Below are positions 10,957 through 20,821 of a DNA stretch of 57,739 nt, one piece after another. Source of the DNA: an uncultured Bacteroidia bacterium (GTDB lineage: Bacteria > Bacteroidota > Bacteroidia > Bacteroidales > F082); NCBI GenBank assembly GCA_902774295.1, contig CACYHP010000008.1:1-57739 (forward strand). Reading direction: 5' to 3'. The translations under genes were made by a program, and so were the position numbers. Within the stretch, counting starts at the first letter, position 1; the number at the start of each line of letters is the position of its first letter. A model generated the notes under the pieces. It had not been told where the DNA came from. It did no database searches and saw only the letters and a list, made by a program, of their open reading frames with translations.

Positions 10957-13203
10957 ATGAAGCGCTTTATAGCTATTTTATCCGTCATATTGCTGGCGTT
11001 GACGGCGGCGGCACAGGATACAGTCGTCCCGAGCCGTCCTAAAGTCGGCGTTGTCTTGAGCGGCGGCGGTGCCAAAGGATTCGCTCACATCGGAGCGCTG
11101 CGTGTCATTGAAGAAGCCGGCATTCCTATCGATTACATCGCGGGAACGAGCATGGGCTCCATCATCGGCGGTCTCTACGCTGTGGGTTACGACCCTGACA
11201 TGATGCAGAAGCTTTGCACCGAACAAGACTGGGACCTCATCATCAAAGACCAGATCCCACGTAAGTTTATGCCTCTCGAGAAGCGTATCAACGAGCGTCA
11301 TTATCTGTTGACAATGCCGTATAAGAATGGTAAGCTGAAGCTGAAAAGATCGCTTATCGACGGTATGTACGTCAACATGTTGCTGACCCGACTGGTGATG
11401 CCCGCATATCAGGAACGTGACTTCAGCAAGCTGCCAGTGCCGTTTCTGTGCATCGCGACCGATATGATCAGTGCCGACCCTGTCGAGTTTACAAGCGGCT
11501 CACTCGCCCAGTCAATACGTTCTTCAATGTCAATACCGTTCCTCTTCGAACCTGTTGATTACGAGGGATATCTGCTGTGCGACGGCGGTCTCACCAATAA
11601 CTTCCCGGTGCGTAACGTGCGCGACAAAGGTGCCGACATCATCATTGGCGTTGACCTTGAGATTGTGAAATCAGATCCTGAGGTGCTCGACAACTCATTG
11701 AAAGTGCTCGAACGCTTGATTTCTGTGGTGTCACAAGACGAGAGTAACAAAGCTCGTGAAGAATGTGATATCTTGATCAGACCTGACATTGGAAAGGCTA
11801 ACATGATGTCTTTCAATGACTTCAGTCCTATTATCAGATGCGGTGAGGAAGGCGCCCGCGAGAAATACTCAGAGCTGAAACATCTCGCCGACTCACTTCA
11901 GGCAATTTATCATTTCGATGTTGAGCGTCATCATACCCAACCTGTTGATCGCGTGACAATTGCAAACGTGGAGATTGAAGGCATCGATGATGAGCATAAT
12001 ATCAAGCTGTTGAAGTCTGAGTTTGGGGATGAATTCCCGCGTGAGTTTATGATCGATGAGATAGAGACTGTTATCGTCAAGATTTATTCACAGGACTTTT
12101 TTACCAACGTTTGGTATGAGCTTGTCGACACTCCAGAGGGCAATGTCTTGAAAGTGCATTGCAAACAGAAAAATTCGCTCGCATTATCCGTAGGAATGCA
12201 TTACGATAACGAATATGGCATAGGATTCCTGTTGAATGTAAACGCCCGCACAAAGCATTTCACTTACAATGTCGATTTTAATCTCTCGGATAATCCTTAT
12301 GCTAAAGCTGCCATTACTCATCGTTACACGAAAATGCTGAGTGGTTCAGCTGAGCTGTCGACTATGAATCTGAAATTCAACTATTATTATGTAAATGGAG
12401 ATGTTTATGCCAGATTGAAGTTCCAACAGAATGCTTTTGACCTGTATTTCCAGGTGGCTCCGTCTGTGACGCAGGCATTTAAGCTCGGCGCTAAGGCCCT
12501 TTATACTTTGGCAAGAGATACACAATATGATGCTGATTATGAAGATATGACATACGAACATGTTTTTAAACCTACGTTCTATGCTTATTATTTCTTTAAT
12601 AACGAAGACCAGATCGATTTTCCTCGTAGAGGCTGGAATATCGATGTGTTAGGAAAATGTGTCATGTATGACGGAGTGTTTAGGGATTCTTATAGCCAGC
12701 CTTTTTACACCGTTCAGATGTCTGTCAGGAAGTCGTTCCCAATCGGCAAACGTCATGCTTTCAGAATCGGCGCGGTAGGTGCTATGCGTCTTGGCACTTC
12801 TATGCTCGATTCCGATGACATGTTTTTTATCGGCGGACAGTCGAGAATGCATTATATAGATAACATCCTGACATTCACCGGACTCCCTTTAACCTCGATT
12901 ATGACAGAGTATGCCGCATACGCAAGGTCGGCATGGCAGTGGAATTTTTACAAGAATTTCTATGGAGTGCTTAAATGCGATGCCGGTTATTTCAGGGACT
13001 TCGTCACAATGAGTTTTGAAGACTTCATGTATGACATTGATAATGAAGGTTATAAAAACTGGTTCGTTCCTCATAATTATGTAATGGGTGCCGGCATGAC
13101 TTTGGGTTATAAAACGGTGTTCGGACCTATCGAAATCGAATTGTCAAAAGCTAATTTCATTAAAACCTGGACCTTGTTTGTCAATGTGGGATACTGGTTC
13201 TAA
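10957..13203 (+). CDS. Patatin-like phospholipase with POTRA and outer-membrane barrel (copy 1)
   Basis: I chose the ATG at 10957 because it opens a clear signal peptide (MKRFIAILSVILLALTAAAQ); an upstream TTG at 10945 is also in frame. The patatin domain has the oxyanion motif GGGAKG (36-41), the nucleophile S65 in GTSMG and D209 of the DGG dyad. A POTRA-like region follows (about 328-406), then a beta-barrel to the end, finishing VNVGYWF with a terminal aromatic as in Omp85 barrels. The design is that of PlpD-type (type Vd) lipases, where the barrel exports or displays the lipase. It starts 40 bases after secA and is followed by a paralog of the same length (748 residues). Confidence 0.92.
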   Translation: MKRFIAILSVILLALTAAAQDTVVPSRPKVGVVLSGGGAKGFAHIGALRVIEEAGIPIDYIAGTSMGSIIGGLYAVGYDPDMMQKLCTEQDWDLIIKDQIPRKFMPLEKRINERHYLLTMPYKNGKLKLKRSLIDGMYVNMLLTRLVMPAYQERDFSKLPVPFLCIATDMISADPVEFTSGSLAQSIRSSMSIPFLFEPVDYEGYLLCDGGLTNNFPVRNVRDKGADIIIGVDLEIVKSDPEVLDNSLKVLERLISVVSQDESNKAREECDILIRPDIGKANMMSFNDFSPIIRCGEEGAREKYSELKHLADSLQAIYHFDVERHHTQPVDRVTIANVEIEGIDDEHNIKLLKSEFGDEFPREFMIDEIETVIVKIYSQDFFTNVWYELVDTPEGNVLKVHCKQKNSLALSVGMHYDNEYGIGFLLNVNARTKHFTYNVDFNLSDNPYAKAAITHRYTKMLSGSAELSTMNLKFNYYYVNGDVYARLKFQQNAFDLYFQVAPSVTQAFKLGAKALYTLARDTQYDADYEDMTYEHVFKPTFYAYYFFNNEDQIDFPRRGWNIDVLGKCVMYDGVFRDSYSQPFYTVQMSVRKSFPIGKRHAFRIGAVGAMRLGTSMLDSDDMFFIGGQSRMHYIDNILTFTGLPLTSIMTEYAAYARSAWQWNFYKNFYGVLKCDAGYFRDFVTMSFEDFMYDIDNEGYKNWFVPHNYVMGAGMTLGYKTVFGPIEIELSKANFIKTWTLFVNVGYWF

Positions 13204-13213
13204 ATAAGTGATT

Positions 13214-15460
13214 ATGAAAAGTATACGTTTGAATATCGGAAAAGTCGCCATGATGTTTATGCTCATCATGACGGTTTTTGTCTCTGAAATTCAGGCGCAG
13301 GTGGTGGATGACAGCAACACTCATCGACCGAAGGTAGGAGTGGTGCTTTGTGGCGGTGGCGCTAAAGGCTTCGCACAGATTAGGATTCTGAAAGCTCTCG
13401 ACGAGGCAGGTGTCCCGATAGACTACATTGGAGGCACCAGCATCGGTTCTATCATCGGCGCGCTTTACGCTGTGGGTTATGACCCCGACATGATAGAGAA
13501 ACTCGTGCGCGAACAGGACTGGAATCAGGTCCTTTACGATAAGTTCTCGGAAGAGCTGATGCCTATCGACAGACGAATGAACGAAAGACGTTACCTTGCA
13601 ACCTTCCCGATAACCAACGGAAAGATGAAGGTGAAGTCAGCATTCGTGGAGGGCGTGTACGTCAACATGCTGCTGTCACGACTGATGCTTCCGGCTCACA
13701 ATATCCAAGATTACAGTAAGCTGTCGGTACCTTTCTATTGCATCGCCACCGATGTGGAACATGCCTGCCAATATGAGATGACATCGGGCTCCCTGCCACG
13801 CTCGGTACGCGCCAGCATGTCGATACCGTTCCTCTTCCAACCTGTCACAATAGACGGCAGGCTGCTCATCGACGGAGGCATGGTCAACAACTTCCCGGTG
13901 CGAAATATGAAAGAACACGGTGCTGACATCATCATCGGCATCGACCTTGAAGATGAGTCGATACCGGCATCGCAAATCGATAACTCATTACAGCTTTTTA
14001 CAAGCTTGATGAACCTGTCGTCGCTTGAAGAGAGTCTCTATGCCCGCAGCCATTGCAATATATACATAAAGCCAAATCTTCATGGTCGCGATATGCTGTC
14101 GTTCAACGATTTCGACTCAATCATTCAGTTTGGACAGGATGCTGCCGATAAGTTCTATCCGCAGTTCCAGCGTCTTGCCGATTCGCTACAGAACCTTGGG
14201 CATTTCGAGATAAACAGACCGCATGTTCAGCCTGTCGAGAAGATAAAAATCGTTGGTATTAATGTCGAAGGTATCCCTGAGAATCATAAACATAGTTTCG
14301 CAAGGCTCTATGCCACTGAATTCCCGGCTACAGTCACGCTTGACCAAATAGAGGAACTGATAGTAAAGTTGAAGATTTCCGGCTATTACGACAATCTTTG
14401 GTACTATATCTCCGATGCTCCTGATGGCTATATCCTCAATATCCATTGCGACGAGGTGGCAGACAAGTCAATGTCGGCAGCTATTCACTACGATAACAAC
14501 TACGGCATAGGTGCGCTGGTCAATTTTACCTTTAACAACGTCATGAAAAGCATCGACCGTTCAACCATCAGCCTTGATGTCAATATTGCTGAAAATCCAT
14601 ATATCAAAGGTCATTTCAACACTCAGATGGGCAAATATTTCCGTATGGGTGCCGATTTGAGCTTCTATTCAGTAGATATTAGCCAATATGACGACAATCA
14701 GATGACCAATTCATATAGTATTCAGGATAATAACCTCGACCTCTATATGCAATTGATACCTACTGTCAAACAGCAGTTCCGTCTGGGCGCCGTTGCCGAT
14801 TACGTGCATATGAAAGACTTCGTGGGCGACAACCAGCTCAATAGCGACTATCATTTTTATTCTTATCTGTATCTTAACTATTTTTATAAAAATGAGGACG
14901 CTCCAAGTTTCGCGCGCCGCGGATGGAAAATCGACATCACCGGCAAATGCGTCTTCTTCGAAGGCGTAAATAATGAAGGTGTCCTGACCTCCAATGGTTG
15001 GCAGAACTCCATCATCCTTCACGGAAATATCATAAAATCCTCGTCAATAGGAAAGAAATCGTCGCTGAAGCTCGGTGTGGAGGCTGGATATAAAGTCGGG
15101 ACATCCGATATACCTGTTTTCTACAAATTTTTCGTCGGTGGACAGTCAAAGATGAAGTATTTCGATAACATCATAGCGTTTACAGGTCTTGATTTTATTG
15201 ATAAAGTGGTTGATTATGTGGCGATGGGTAAGATGGCATGGCAATGGAATTTTTATAAAAAACTATATTTTACAGCAAGTGTAGATGCCGGATTCATCAA
15301 CGACGCCTACGATTTATGGTTTGATAGCAACAGTTTTGTCGCTGGCGGCGGTATCACATTCGGTGTCGACACGATGGTGGGTCCTGTGGAGGTGAGTTTG
15401 ATGGGTTCGAACATCAACTCAGCGCCGGTGGGATTTATCAACGTAGGTTTCTGGTATTAG
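13214..15460 (+). CDS. Patatin-like phospholipase with POTRA and outer-membrane barrel (copy 2)
   Basis: This tandem paralog of the preceding gene is also 748 residues from the ATG at 13214 (a GTG at 13208 is in frame but lies outside the signal peptide). Catalytic features are intact: GGGAKG (47-52), S76 in GTSIG and D220 in DGG. The POTRA-like segment (VEKIKIVGINVEGI onward) and barrel follow, ending FINVGFWY. The lipase parts of the two copies are close, while the barrels have drifted more, which suggests an old duplication with different surface partners. The spacing of 10 bases from copy 1 indicates one transcript. The phospholipid target is not known from sequence. Confidence 0.92.
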   Translation: MKSIRLNIGKVAMMFMLIMTVFVSEIQAQVVDDSNTHRPKVGVVLCGGGAKGFAQIRILKALDEAGVPIDYIGGTSIGSIIGALYAVGYDPDMIEKLVREQDWNQVLYDKFSEELMPIDRRMNERRYLATFPITNGKMKVKSAFVEGVYVNMLLSRLMLPAHNIQDYSKLSVPFYCIATDVEHACQYEMTSGSLPRSVRASMSIPFLFQPVTIDGRLLIDGGMVNNFPVRNMKEHGADIIIGIDLEDESIPASQIDNSLQLFTSLMNLSSLEESLYARSHCNIYIKPNLHGRDMLSFNDFDSIIQFGQDAADKFYPQFQRLADSLQNLGHFEINRPHVQPVEKIKIVGINVEGIPENHKHSFARLYATEFPATVTLDQIEELIVKLKISGYYDNLWYYISDAPDGYILNIHCDEVADKSMSAAIHYDNNYGIGALVNFTFNNVMKSIDRSTISLDVNIAENPYIKGHFNTQMGKYFRMGADLSFYSVDISQYDDNQMTNSYSIQDNNLDLYMQLIPTVKQQFRLGAVADYVHMKDFVGDNQLNSDYHFYSYLYLNYFYKNEDAPSFARRGWKIDITGKCVFFEGVNNEGVLTSNGWQNSIILHGNIIKSSSIGKKSSLKLGVEAGYKVGTSDIPVFYKFFVGGQSKMKYFDNIIAFTGLDFIDKVVDYVAMGKMAWQWNFYKKLYFTASVDAGFINDAYDLWFDSNSFVAGGGITFGVDTMVGPVEVSLMGSNINSAPVGFINVGFWY

Positions 15461-15485
15461 AATGTATAATTTAATGATAAAAGAT

Positions 15486-16193
15486 ATGAAGTACAAAAGA
15501 GTATTACTTAAACTTAGTGGTGAAGCTTTGATGGGAAATCAGCAGTATGGTATTGATCCACAACGACTTGATGATTATGCAGAAGAGATTGCGGCAGCAG
15601 TGAAAGCCGGTGCACAGATCGCTATTGTGATAGGTGGAGGCAACATCTTCCGCGGACTGCAGGGCGCTTCAAAAGGTATGGACCGCATCCAAGGCGACTA
15701 CATGGGAATGTTGGCAACAGTCATCAACAGCATGGCTATACAGTCGACATTGCAGGCAAAAGGCGTGAAAGCCGCTTTGTTGTCAGGACTTTACATCGAC
15801 CGCATCGCTGACTCGATGAGCTCGGCAAAGGCTATCAAGCTGCTTGAAGAAGGCTACGTCGTGGTCATCGGAGGCGGCACAGGCAACCCGTTCTTCACAA
15901 CAGATACAGGCTCAGCATTGCGCGCAGTCGAGGTCAAAGCCGACATCATCCTCAAAGGCACCCGAGTCGATGGCATCTACACCGCCGACCCGGAAAAAGA
16001 TCCTACCGCAAAGAAATATGATTCAATAACTTACGACGAGGCATATCAGAAAAACCTCAAGGTGATGGACCTTACAGCATTCACTATGTGCAAGGAAAAC
16101 AACATGCCAATGCTCGTGTTCGACATGAACACCAAAGGCAACCTCACTAAGGTATTGAACGGAGAAAAAATCGGCACGATTGTGACCAAATAA
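15486..16193 (+). CDS. pyrH: UMP kinase
   Basis: PyrH phosphorylates UMP to UDP, feeding all pyrimidine nucleotide synthesis. The amino-acid-kinase fold is shown by LKLSGEALMG at the start, GGGNIFRG, and GGGTGNPFFTTDTGSALRA. Three in-frame ATGs exist (15462, 15474, 15486); I prefer 15486 because it gives 235 residues beginning MKYKRVLLKLSGE, as usual for the family. The order pyrH-frr is conserved in many bacteria. The 15462 start would give 243 residues and leave only one base after the patatin gene. Confidence 0.93.
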   Translation: MKYKRVLLKLSGEALMGNQQYGIDPQRLDDYAEEIAAAVKAGAQIAIVIGGGNIFRGLQGASKGMDRIQGDYMGMLATVINSMAIQSTLQAKGVKAALLSGLYIDRIADSMSSAKAIKLLEEGYVVVIGGGTGNPFFTTDTGSALRAVEVKADIILKGTRVDGIYTADPEKDPTAKKYDSITYDEAYQKNLKVMDLTAFTMCKENNMPMLVFDMNTKGNLTKVLNGEKIGTIVTK

Positions 16194-16211
16194 GAAAAAT
16201 TTGTATTTTTG
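16180..16211 (+). promoter_or_regulatory. Promoter for frr
   Basis: A TTG at 16180-16182 and TATTTTTG at 16204-16211, 21 bases apart, fit the Bacteroidota sigma-ABfr consensus. The start of frr lies 20 bases further on. The -33 part overlaps the last codons of pyrH, so frr can be transcribed both with pyrH and alone. Confidence 0.65.
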
Positions 16212-16231
16212 TACCGAAAAATTTAAGGTAT

Positions 16232-16795
16232 ATGACAGAAGAATCTCAATTTATTTTGGATGAAACTACTGAATCGATGGAAGGTGCCGTCAAACACCTC
16301 GAGTCGGAATTTCAGAAAATCAGAGCCGGCAAGGCAAGCCCGTTGATGCTTCAGGGCGTCAAGGTTGAATATTACGGAACACTGGTCCCGATTGAGCAGA
16401 CAGCCAACATCGGTACTCCTGATCCGCGTCAGATTATCGTGATGCCTTTCGACAAGAGCGCCATCAGCGCCATCGACAAGGCCATCCAGGCAGCCAACCT
16501 CGGCTTCAACCCGAAGAATGAAGGCGATTTCCTGAGAATTTTGGTTCCGCCATTGACAGAGGAACGTCGTAAAGATCTGGCAAAACGCGCTAAGACAGCC
16601 GCTGAAGAAGCGAAAGTCGGTATCCGCAACATCCGCCGTAACTCTAACGACGATGCCAAGAAACTTGAAAAAGAAGGTGTCTCTGAAGACGAAGTGAAAC
16701 AGCTCCAAGACGAAATCCAGAAGCTGACCGACAAATTCGTAAAGAAAGTCGATGACCTTTACGAACTCAAACAGAAAGACATCCTGACAGTTTAG
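16232..16795 (+). CDS. frr: Ribosome recycling factor
   Basis: RRF splits post-termination ribosomes together with EF-G. The 187 residues match the family. The two-domain pattern is visible: the helical bundle starts MEGAVKHLESEFQKIRAGKASP and resumes with LTEERRKDLAKRA, and the beta domain lies between them (KVEYYGTLVPIEQTANI). The C-terminus (long lysine/glutamate-rich helix) is complete. Its stop codon overlaps that of the convergent ddl by a few bases, so there is no room for a separate terminator. Confidence 0.97.
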   Translation: MTEESQFILDETTESMEGAVKHLESEFQKIRAGKASPLMLQGVKVEYYGTLVPIEQTANIGTPDPRQIIVMPFDKSAISAIDKAIQAANLGFNPKNEGDFLRILVPPLTEERRKDLAKRAKTAAEEAKVGIRNIRRNSNDDAKKLEKEGVSEDEVKQLQDEIQKLTDKFVKKVDDLYELKQKDILTV

Positions 16796-17766
16796 TCAAG
16801 AATATTCTCTAATGCCAAATCAAACAGCTTGTCGAGGGTGATGCCCATGCAGGCTGCTTGTTTTGGCATTATTGATGCCTCAGACATGCCGGGCACTATG
16901 TTCACCTCGATGAAAACCAGCTGTTTAGGTGTCATGATATAGTCGAAACGAGCGAAGCCCTTGCACTCGAAAGCGTCGTAAAGCATCGCCGACGTAGCCT
17001 TGACCTCGATTTCTGAAACCTCGTCCAACTCAGCCGGAGTTATCTCATCCGATTTTCCTGCGGTATATTTAGCCTCATAGTCGAAGAAGTCGTTTTTGCT
17101 GACGATTTCAGTGATAGGGAACACCATCTTTTTCCCTTTGACTTCCATCACGGTGCAGGCCAGCTCGCGGCCTTTCACAAATTTCTCGCACATCACCTGT
17201 TCGCCGGCTTTGAAAGCGAACTCGACAGCCTTGTCGAAGTCTTCCTCGGCTTTCACCTTGCTCACTCCGACAGACGAGCCGTTGCGTGTAGGCTTTACAA
17301 ACAAAGGCAGTCCCAAAGCTTTGACGATTTTCTTGGCATCGTAGACGTCACCTTTATTAATAATTACGGAAGGGGAGACGTTGGCACCTGCTGCCGCCGC
17401 CATCATTTTACAAAAGTCTTTGTGGAATGTCAGCGCTGAGGTGGTGAAACCTGACGAAGTATAAGGAATTCCAAGCATATCGAAGTAGCCGAGCAGCTGT
17501 CCGTCCTCGCCCGGAACACCATGGACCGCGTTGAAAACAGCATCGAAAACAACCTTCTTGCCGTTGACTTTAATCGAGAAATCGTTCTTGTCGACATCCG
17601 TCTCAGTGCCATTGTCTTCAAGATGATACCATCTATCTTTCAGAATCACAATGACATAAGCTTCATATTTTGAAGGGTCGAGATGTTTCTTCACAACTTT
17701 TGCACTGCTGATGGAGATTTCGTATTCTCCAGAGTATCCGCCACAGACTATTGCTATTTTTTTCAT
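16792..17766 (-). CDS. ddl: D-alanine--D-alanine ligase
   Basis: Ddl joins two D-alanines with ATP for the peptidoglycan stem peptide. I use the ATG at 17766 (MKKIAIVCGGYSGEYEIS); the TTG at 17787 only adds seven unlikely residues. At 324 residues it is of usual length. The ATP-grasp pieces are VKPTRNGSSVGVSKV, RFDYI and the C-terminal EVNIVPGMSEASIMPKQA. The N-terminal GGYSGEYEIS replaces the commoner GGxSxEHxxS and remains compatible with the fold. It converges on frr with overlapping stops and diverges from the PASTA gene. Confidence 0.96.
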   Translation of the reverse strand: MKKIAIVCGGYSGEYEISISSAKVVKKHLDPSKYEAYVIVILKDRWYHLEDNGTETDVDKNDFSIKVNGKKVVFDAVFNAVHGVPGEDGQLLGYFDMLGIPYTSSGFTTSALTFHKDFCKMMAAAAGANVSPSVIINKGDVYDAKKIVKALGLPLFVKPTRNGSSVGVSKVKAEEDFDKAVEFAFKAGEQVMCEKFVKGRELACTVMEVKGKKMVFPITEIVSKNDFFDYEAKYTAGKSDEITPAELDEVSEIEVKATSAMLYDAFECKGFARFDYIMTPKQLVFIEVNIVPGMSEASIMPKQAACMGITLDKLFDLALENILD

Positions 17767-17797
17767 GTCAAATAAACTTAAATTCAATTATTTTCGT

Positions 17798-17805
17798 TAT
17801 CTTTG
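17798..17805 (+). promoter_or_regulatory. -7 promoter element for the PASTA-protein operon
   Basis: TATCTTTG followed by C is a perfect Bacteroidota -7 box, 31 bases before the ATG at 17837, in the gap between the divergent ddl and the PASTA gene. No clear -33 TTG is seen at the expected distance. Confidence 0.5.
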
Positions 17806-17836
17806 CGAGTTCAAAATTACAAAAAACGATGTTATT

Positions 17837-18892
17837 ATGAACGAAAAAAGTAAAAAAAAGAAGGCTTTTCGTTTTTTGAGAGATAAATGGTTTTATATCA
17901 GCTTGATAATCATGGTTTTAGTGGTTGTCGGAGCTTTTGAATATACCTTCAAGAAACTCGATAAGTTCACTCGTCACGGCGAGGAATTTCCGGTGCCGAA
18001 TATGATCGGGATGAATTATGAAGAGGCTATGGAGGTTTATAAAGATGATTTCACTTTCATTCTTCTCGATAGCATCTACGTTAAAGATTTTCCGGAAGGC
18101 GCTGTGTATCAACAGGATCCGGCCGCTGGACAGAACGTGAAGAAAGGTAGAAACATATACATCACCCGCACCAACGTCGCACCTGAGATAGTGAAGATGC
18201 CTAATCTCCGTAATCTCTCGCTGCGTCAGGCCATGGTGAGCCTCGGCTTGGCCGGCTTGAAGGTCGATAAGCTCGAATTCGTCGATTATTTCGCAAGAAA
18301 TGCGGTCATCGAGCAGAAAATTAAAGACAATGTGGTCGAACCTAATGACGAGGTCGTGAAAGGCTCGGCGGTGACACTGGTGGTGGGTCTCGGAAAAGGC
18401 TCCAGAATGACCAATCTGCCTGATCTGATTGGCGTTAATATCGAAGATGTCAAGAATAGAATAAACATGGCTTCTCTGAATATTGGAAAGGAGATATATC
18501 TTGATGATGATGAGGCTCAAGACCTTTACGTGCTGCGCATGGAGCCTGAATATTCGCTTGAAACCATGGTGCCTCTCGGCTCCACAGTGGACGTTTGGTA
18601 CAGGTCGATTAAAAACTTCGACTTTGACTGGTATAAATACGAAAAATTCCGTCGTGACTCTATTGTAGAGGTCTGGAGAGTGAAAAAATACAGCGCCGAC
18701 ACAATAAAATACGTTATCGACAGCTTTAATTATATATTGAAGAATAGAACGTTTTCTTATGATCCCGAGCAGCGCGCTCTGGATATGCAGATGGTGTATC
18801 CGAGACCTGAGGCAGAGTTGCCAATTATTATCTTTGAGGATGTTGAAGACGTTGATTATGAAATAGATACAATATATTTCTATGATGAGTAA
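17837..18892 (+). CDS. Membrane-anchored PASTA-domain protein
   Basis: The protein (351 residues from ATG 17837) has a basic N-terminus, one transmembrane helix (about 18-37) and three PASTA domains (about 50-113, 118-188 and 195-262), followed by an acidic tail ending YEIDTIYFYDE. PASTA domains bind peptidoglycan stem peptides or muropeptides, normally as the outer part of a penicillin-binding protein or Ser/Thr kinase. Here no catalytic domain is attached, a stand-alone form seen in Bacteroidota. It sits opposite ddl and overlaps the next gene by 11 bases. A peptidoglycan-sensing or scaffold role is inferred. The open frame continues upstream to 17711, but that part overlaps ddl and lacks a plausible start. 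Confidence 0.88.
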   Translation: MNEKSKKKKAFRFLRDKWFYISLIIMVLVVVGAFEYTFKKLDKFTRHGEEFPVPNMIGMNYEEAMEVYKDDFTFILLDSIYVKDFPEGAVYQQDPAAGQNVKKGRNIYITRTNVAPEIVKMPNLRNLSLRQAMVSLGLAGLKVDKLEFVDYFARNAVIEQKIKDNVVEPNDEVVKGSAVTLVVGLGKGSRMTNLPDLIGVNIEDVKNRINMASLNIGKEIYLDDDEAQDLYVLRMEPEYSLETMVPLGSTVDVWYRSIKNFDFDWYKYEKFRRDSIVEVWRVKKYSADTIKYVIDSFNYILKNRTFSYDPEQRALDMQMVYPRPEAELPIIIFEDVEDVDYEIDTIYFYDE

Positions 18893-20813
18893 AAGAATTG
18901 TTTTAACGATATTGCTCGCCGTTTCCTTCCTGATGAGCGGCAAAGCCCAGGAATATCTCACTGGCTTCAACGGCGGTATTCCCGAACAGGAGTCGCTGAA
19001 ATCGAGAGATGAAGTCAGCGCGACATTGCCGTTCTTCGATGATTTTAGAAACGAAGGTATATATCCTGATGCATCAAGATGGCAGACAGGCAACGTGTTT
19101 GTGAACTCAGGCTTCCCTATGATGCCGGTGAACTATCGTGCCGCTACCTTGGACATCATCGACAAATATGGAAAAGTATACAGCAGAGGTTCCACCGCCC
19201 CGTTCATTGGCGACTCGCTGCTTTCTGTGAAGATTCGTCTCGATAGCGTTGGCAATCATGCACTTACACCTGCCGACTCGCTTTATTTCAGCTTCTATTA
19301 TCAGCCGGGCGGTTTTGGCGATTGTCCGGATCGCGACGACTCACTCGTGCTGCAGTTCGGCTATGGTTATGATGAGGTGGTGTTCGACACAGTGCTTCAA
19401 AACTACGTCACATTGAGAAAAACCGCATGGAAACAGATGTGGGCTACAGAAGGCGAGGAGATGGAGACGTTTTTGGCTGAGTGTGGTGAAAACCAATATT
19501 TCAAAAAGGTGATGATTCCAATCACTGACACTTGCTTCTTCCAAGAGGATTTTCGCATTCTTTTCTTTAACTATGGCACGCTGCCAACCCAGATGTATCC
19601 TAACGATAGAAGCAATTTGGACCAGTGGAATATTGATTTCGTGTATCTCGATATGAATCGCAGCCTGGATAACGACAATTATCCGATAGTGAACTTTACG
19701 CATAATTCGCCGTCTTTCCTAAAGCGTTATAGGACAATGCCTTATAAGCATTATAAAGAGAATCCGATAAGCGAGATTAACAATATCTTTGATATGTATC
19801 TCACCAATATGGACGTCAACGCTCACGAAGTGCGCTATTCTTGCGAAGTCGAGGATAATAATTCAAGCTGGAGCTACTCGTATTCATCTGATCCATTCAT
19901 TATCAATCAATATTCGAATGATGGGGTGATGCGCGATTCGATTGTGATGGGCAATTTTATCTATCCTTACAATTTACCAGGCGATACAACCTCATTTACC
20001 ATTCGTCATACCATAGAAGTGGTCGACGAGCATAGCGGCGAGGTGGAAGGCGACGTTTTGGAGCATCAGCAGGTGTTCGGAAACTATTTCTCATACGATG
20101 ACGGTACTCCGGAAAAAGGCTACGGACTCGTTCCGGCTGACACTTATTTTGCAGTGCAGTTTAAGGTCACCACGCTTGACACTGTGAGAGGCGTTCAGAT
20201 GCTTTTCAACCGCACCTTGAATGACGCTAACTTCAATTTCTTCGATATAGTTGTTTGGAGAGATAACAATGGAAAACCAGGTCAGGAGTTATATACTCTG
20301 GCGAACAGACGGCCTATATGGAATGATAGCGTTTTGTACGCCTTCTCGGAATATACTTTCAACGAGGTCGTGAAGGTTAATTCCACATTCTATGTGGGAA
20401 TCCGCCAACGTTATTCAAAATCAATAAATATCGGATTCGACTCGTCAATTGACAACCATCAGTACAATTTTTATGATACTGGCTATGGCTGGGAAAACAG
20501 CTCATTCGCTGGCTCGATTATGATTCGTCCGTTGATGGGCAGAAATACTGATTTGAATGTGAATGCTGGCGAATCAGACAATGGTAGAATTGTCCTTTAT
20601 CCAAATCCTGCCAATGATGTGGTCAGAATCTCTGGCTATGATCAGATGGTTTATCGGGAAATAGTCATTTACGACCTGACAGGAAGAGTCGTGAAACAGG
20701 CATATAATTGCAATGAATTGTATGTCAATGACTTGCAAGATGGTGTCTATATGTTGCGCGCGGTGAAGCCAAATGGCGCTTATGATACTACAAAGTTAAT
20801 GATTTCCAAATAG
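18882..20813 (+). CDS. T9SS type A sorting domain protein
   Basis: This 643-residue exported protein has a signal peptide (MMSKRIVLTILLAVSFLMSGKAQ) and a C-terminal T9SS domain with the three usual blocks: VLYPNPANDVVRI, VIYDLTGRVV and LQDGVYMLRAV, ending KLMISK. The body is beta-rich, with several aspartate-rich surface loops, and I recognise no enzyme domain; in Bacteroidota this type is often called a conserved T9SS protein next to rluD. It overlaps the PASTA gene by 11 bases and is followed 9 bases later by the pseudouridine synthase. A DDGTPEKGYGL segment near residue 407 resembles part of a jelly-roll seen in other T9SS cargos. Confidence 0.88.
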   Translation: MMSKRIVLTILLAVSFLMSGKAQEYLTGFNGGIPEQESLKSRDEVSATLPFFDDFRNEGIYPDASRWQTGNVFVNSGFPMMPVNYRAATLDIIDKYGKVYSRGSTAPFIGDSLLSVKIRLDSVGNHALTPADSLYFSFYYQPGGFGDCPDRDDSLVLQFGYGYDEVVFDTVLQNYVTLRKTAWKQMWATEGEEMETFLAECGENQYFKKVMIPITDTCFFQEDFRILFFNYGTLPTQMYPNDRSNLDQWNIDFVYLDMNRSLDNDNYPIVNFTHNSPSFLKRYRTMPYKHYKENPISEINNIFDMYLTNMDVNAHEVRYSCEVEDNNSSWSYSYSSDPFIINQYSNDGVMRDSIVMGNFIYPYNLPGDTTSFTIRHTIEVVDEHSGEVEGDVLEHQQVFGNYFSYDDGTPEKGYGLVPADTYFAVQFKVTTLDTVRGVQMLFNRTLNDANFNFFDIVVWRDNNGKPGQELYTLANRRPIWNDSVLYAFSEYTFNEVVKVNSTFYVGIRQRYSKSINIGFDSSIDNHQYNFYDTGYGWENSSFAGSIMIRPLMGRNTDLNVNAGESDNGRIVLYPNPANDVVRISGYDQMVYREIVIYDLTGRVVKQAYNCNELYVNDLQDGVYMLRAVKPNGAYDTTKLMISK

Positions 20814-20821
20814 TTACAGCC

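Noticed and set aside
17918..19093. Open frame of 391 codons on the minus strand across the PASTA gene
   Set aside because: Antisense to two genes with clear domains; the product has no coherent features.
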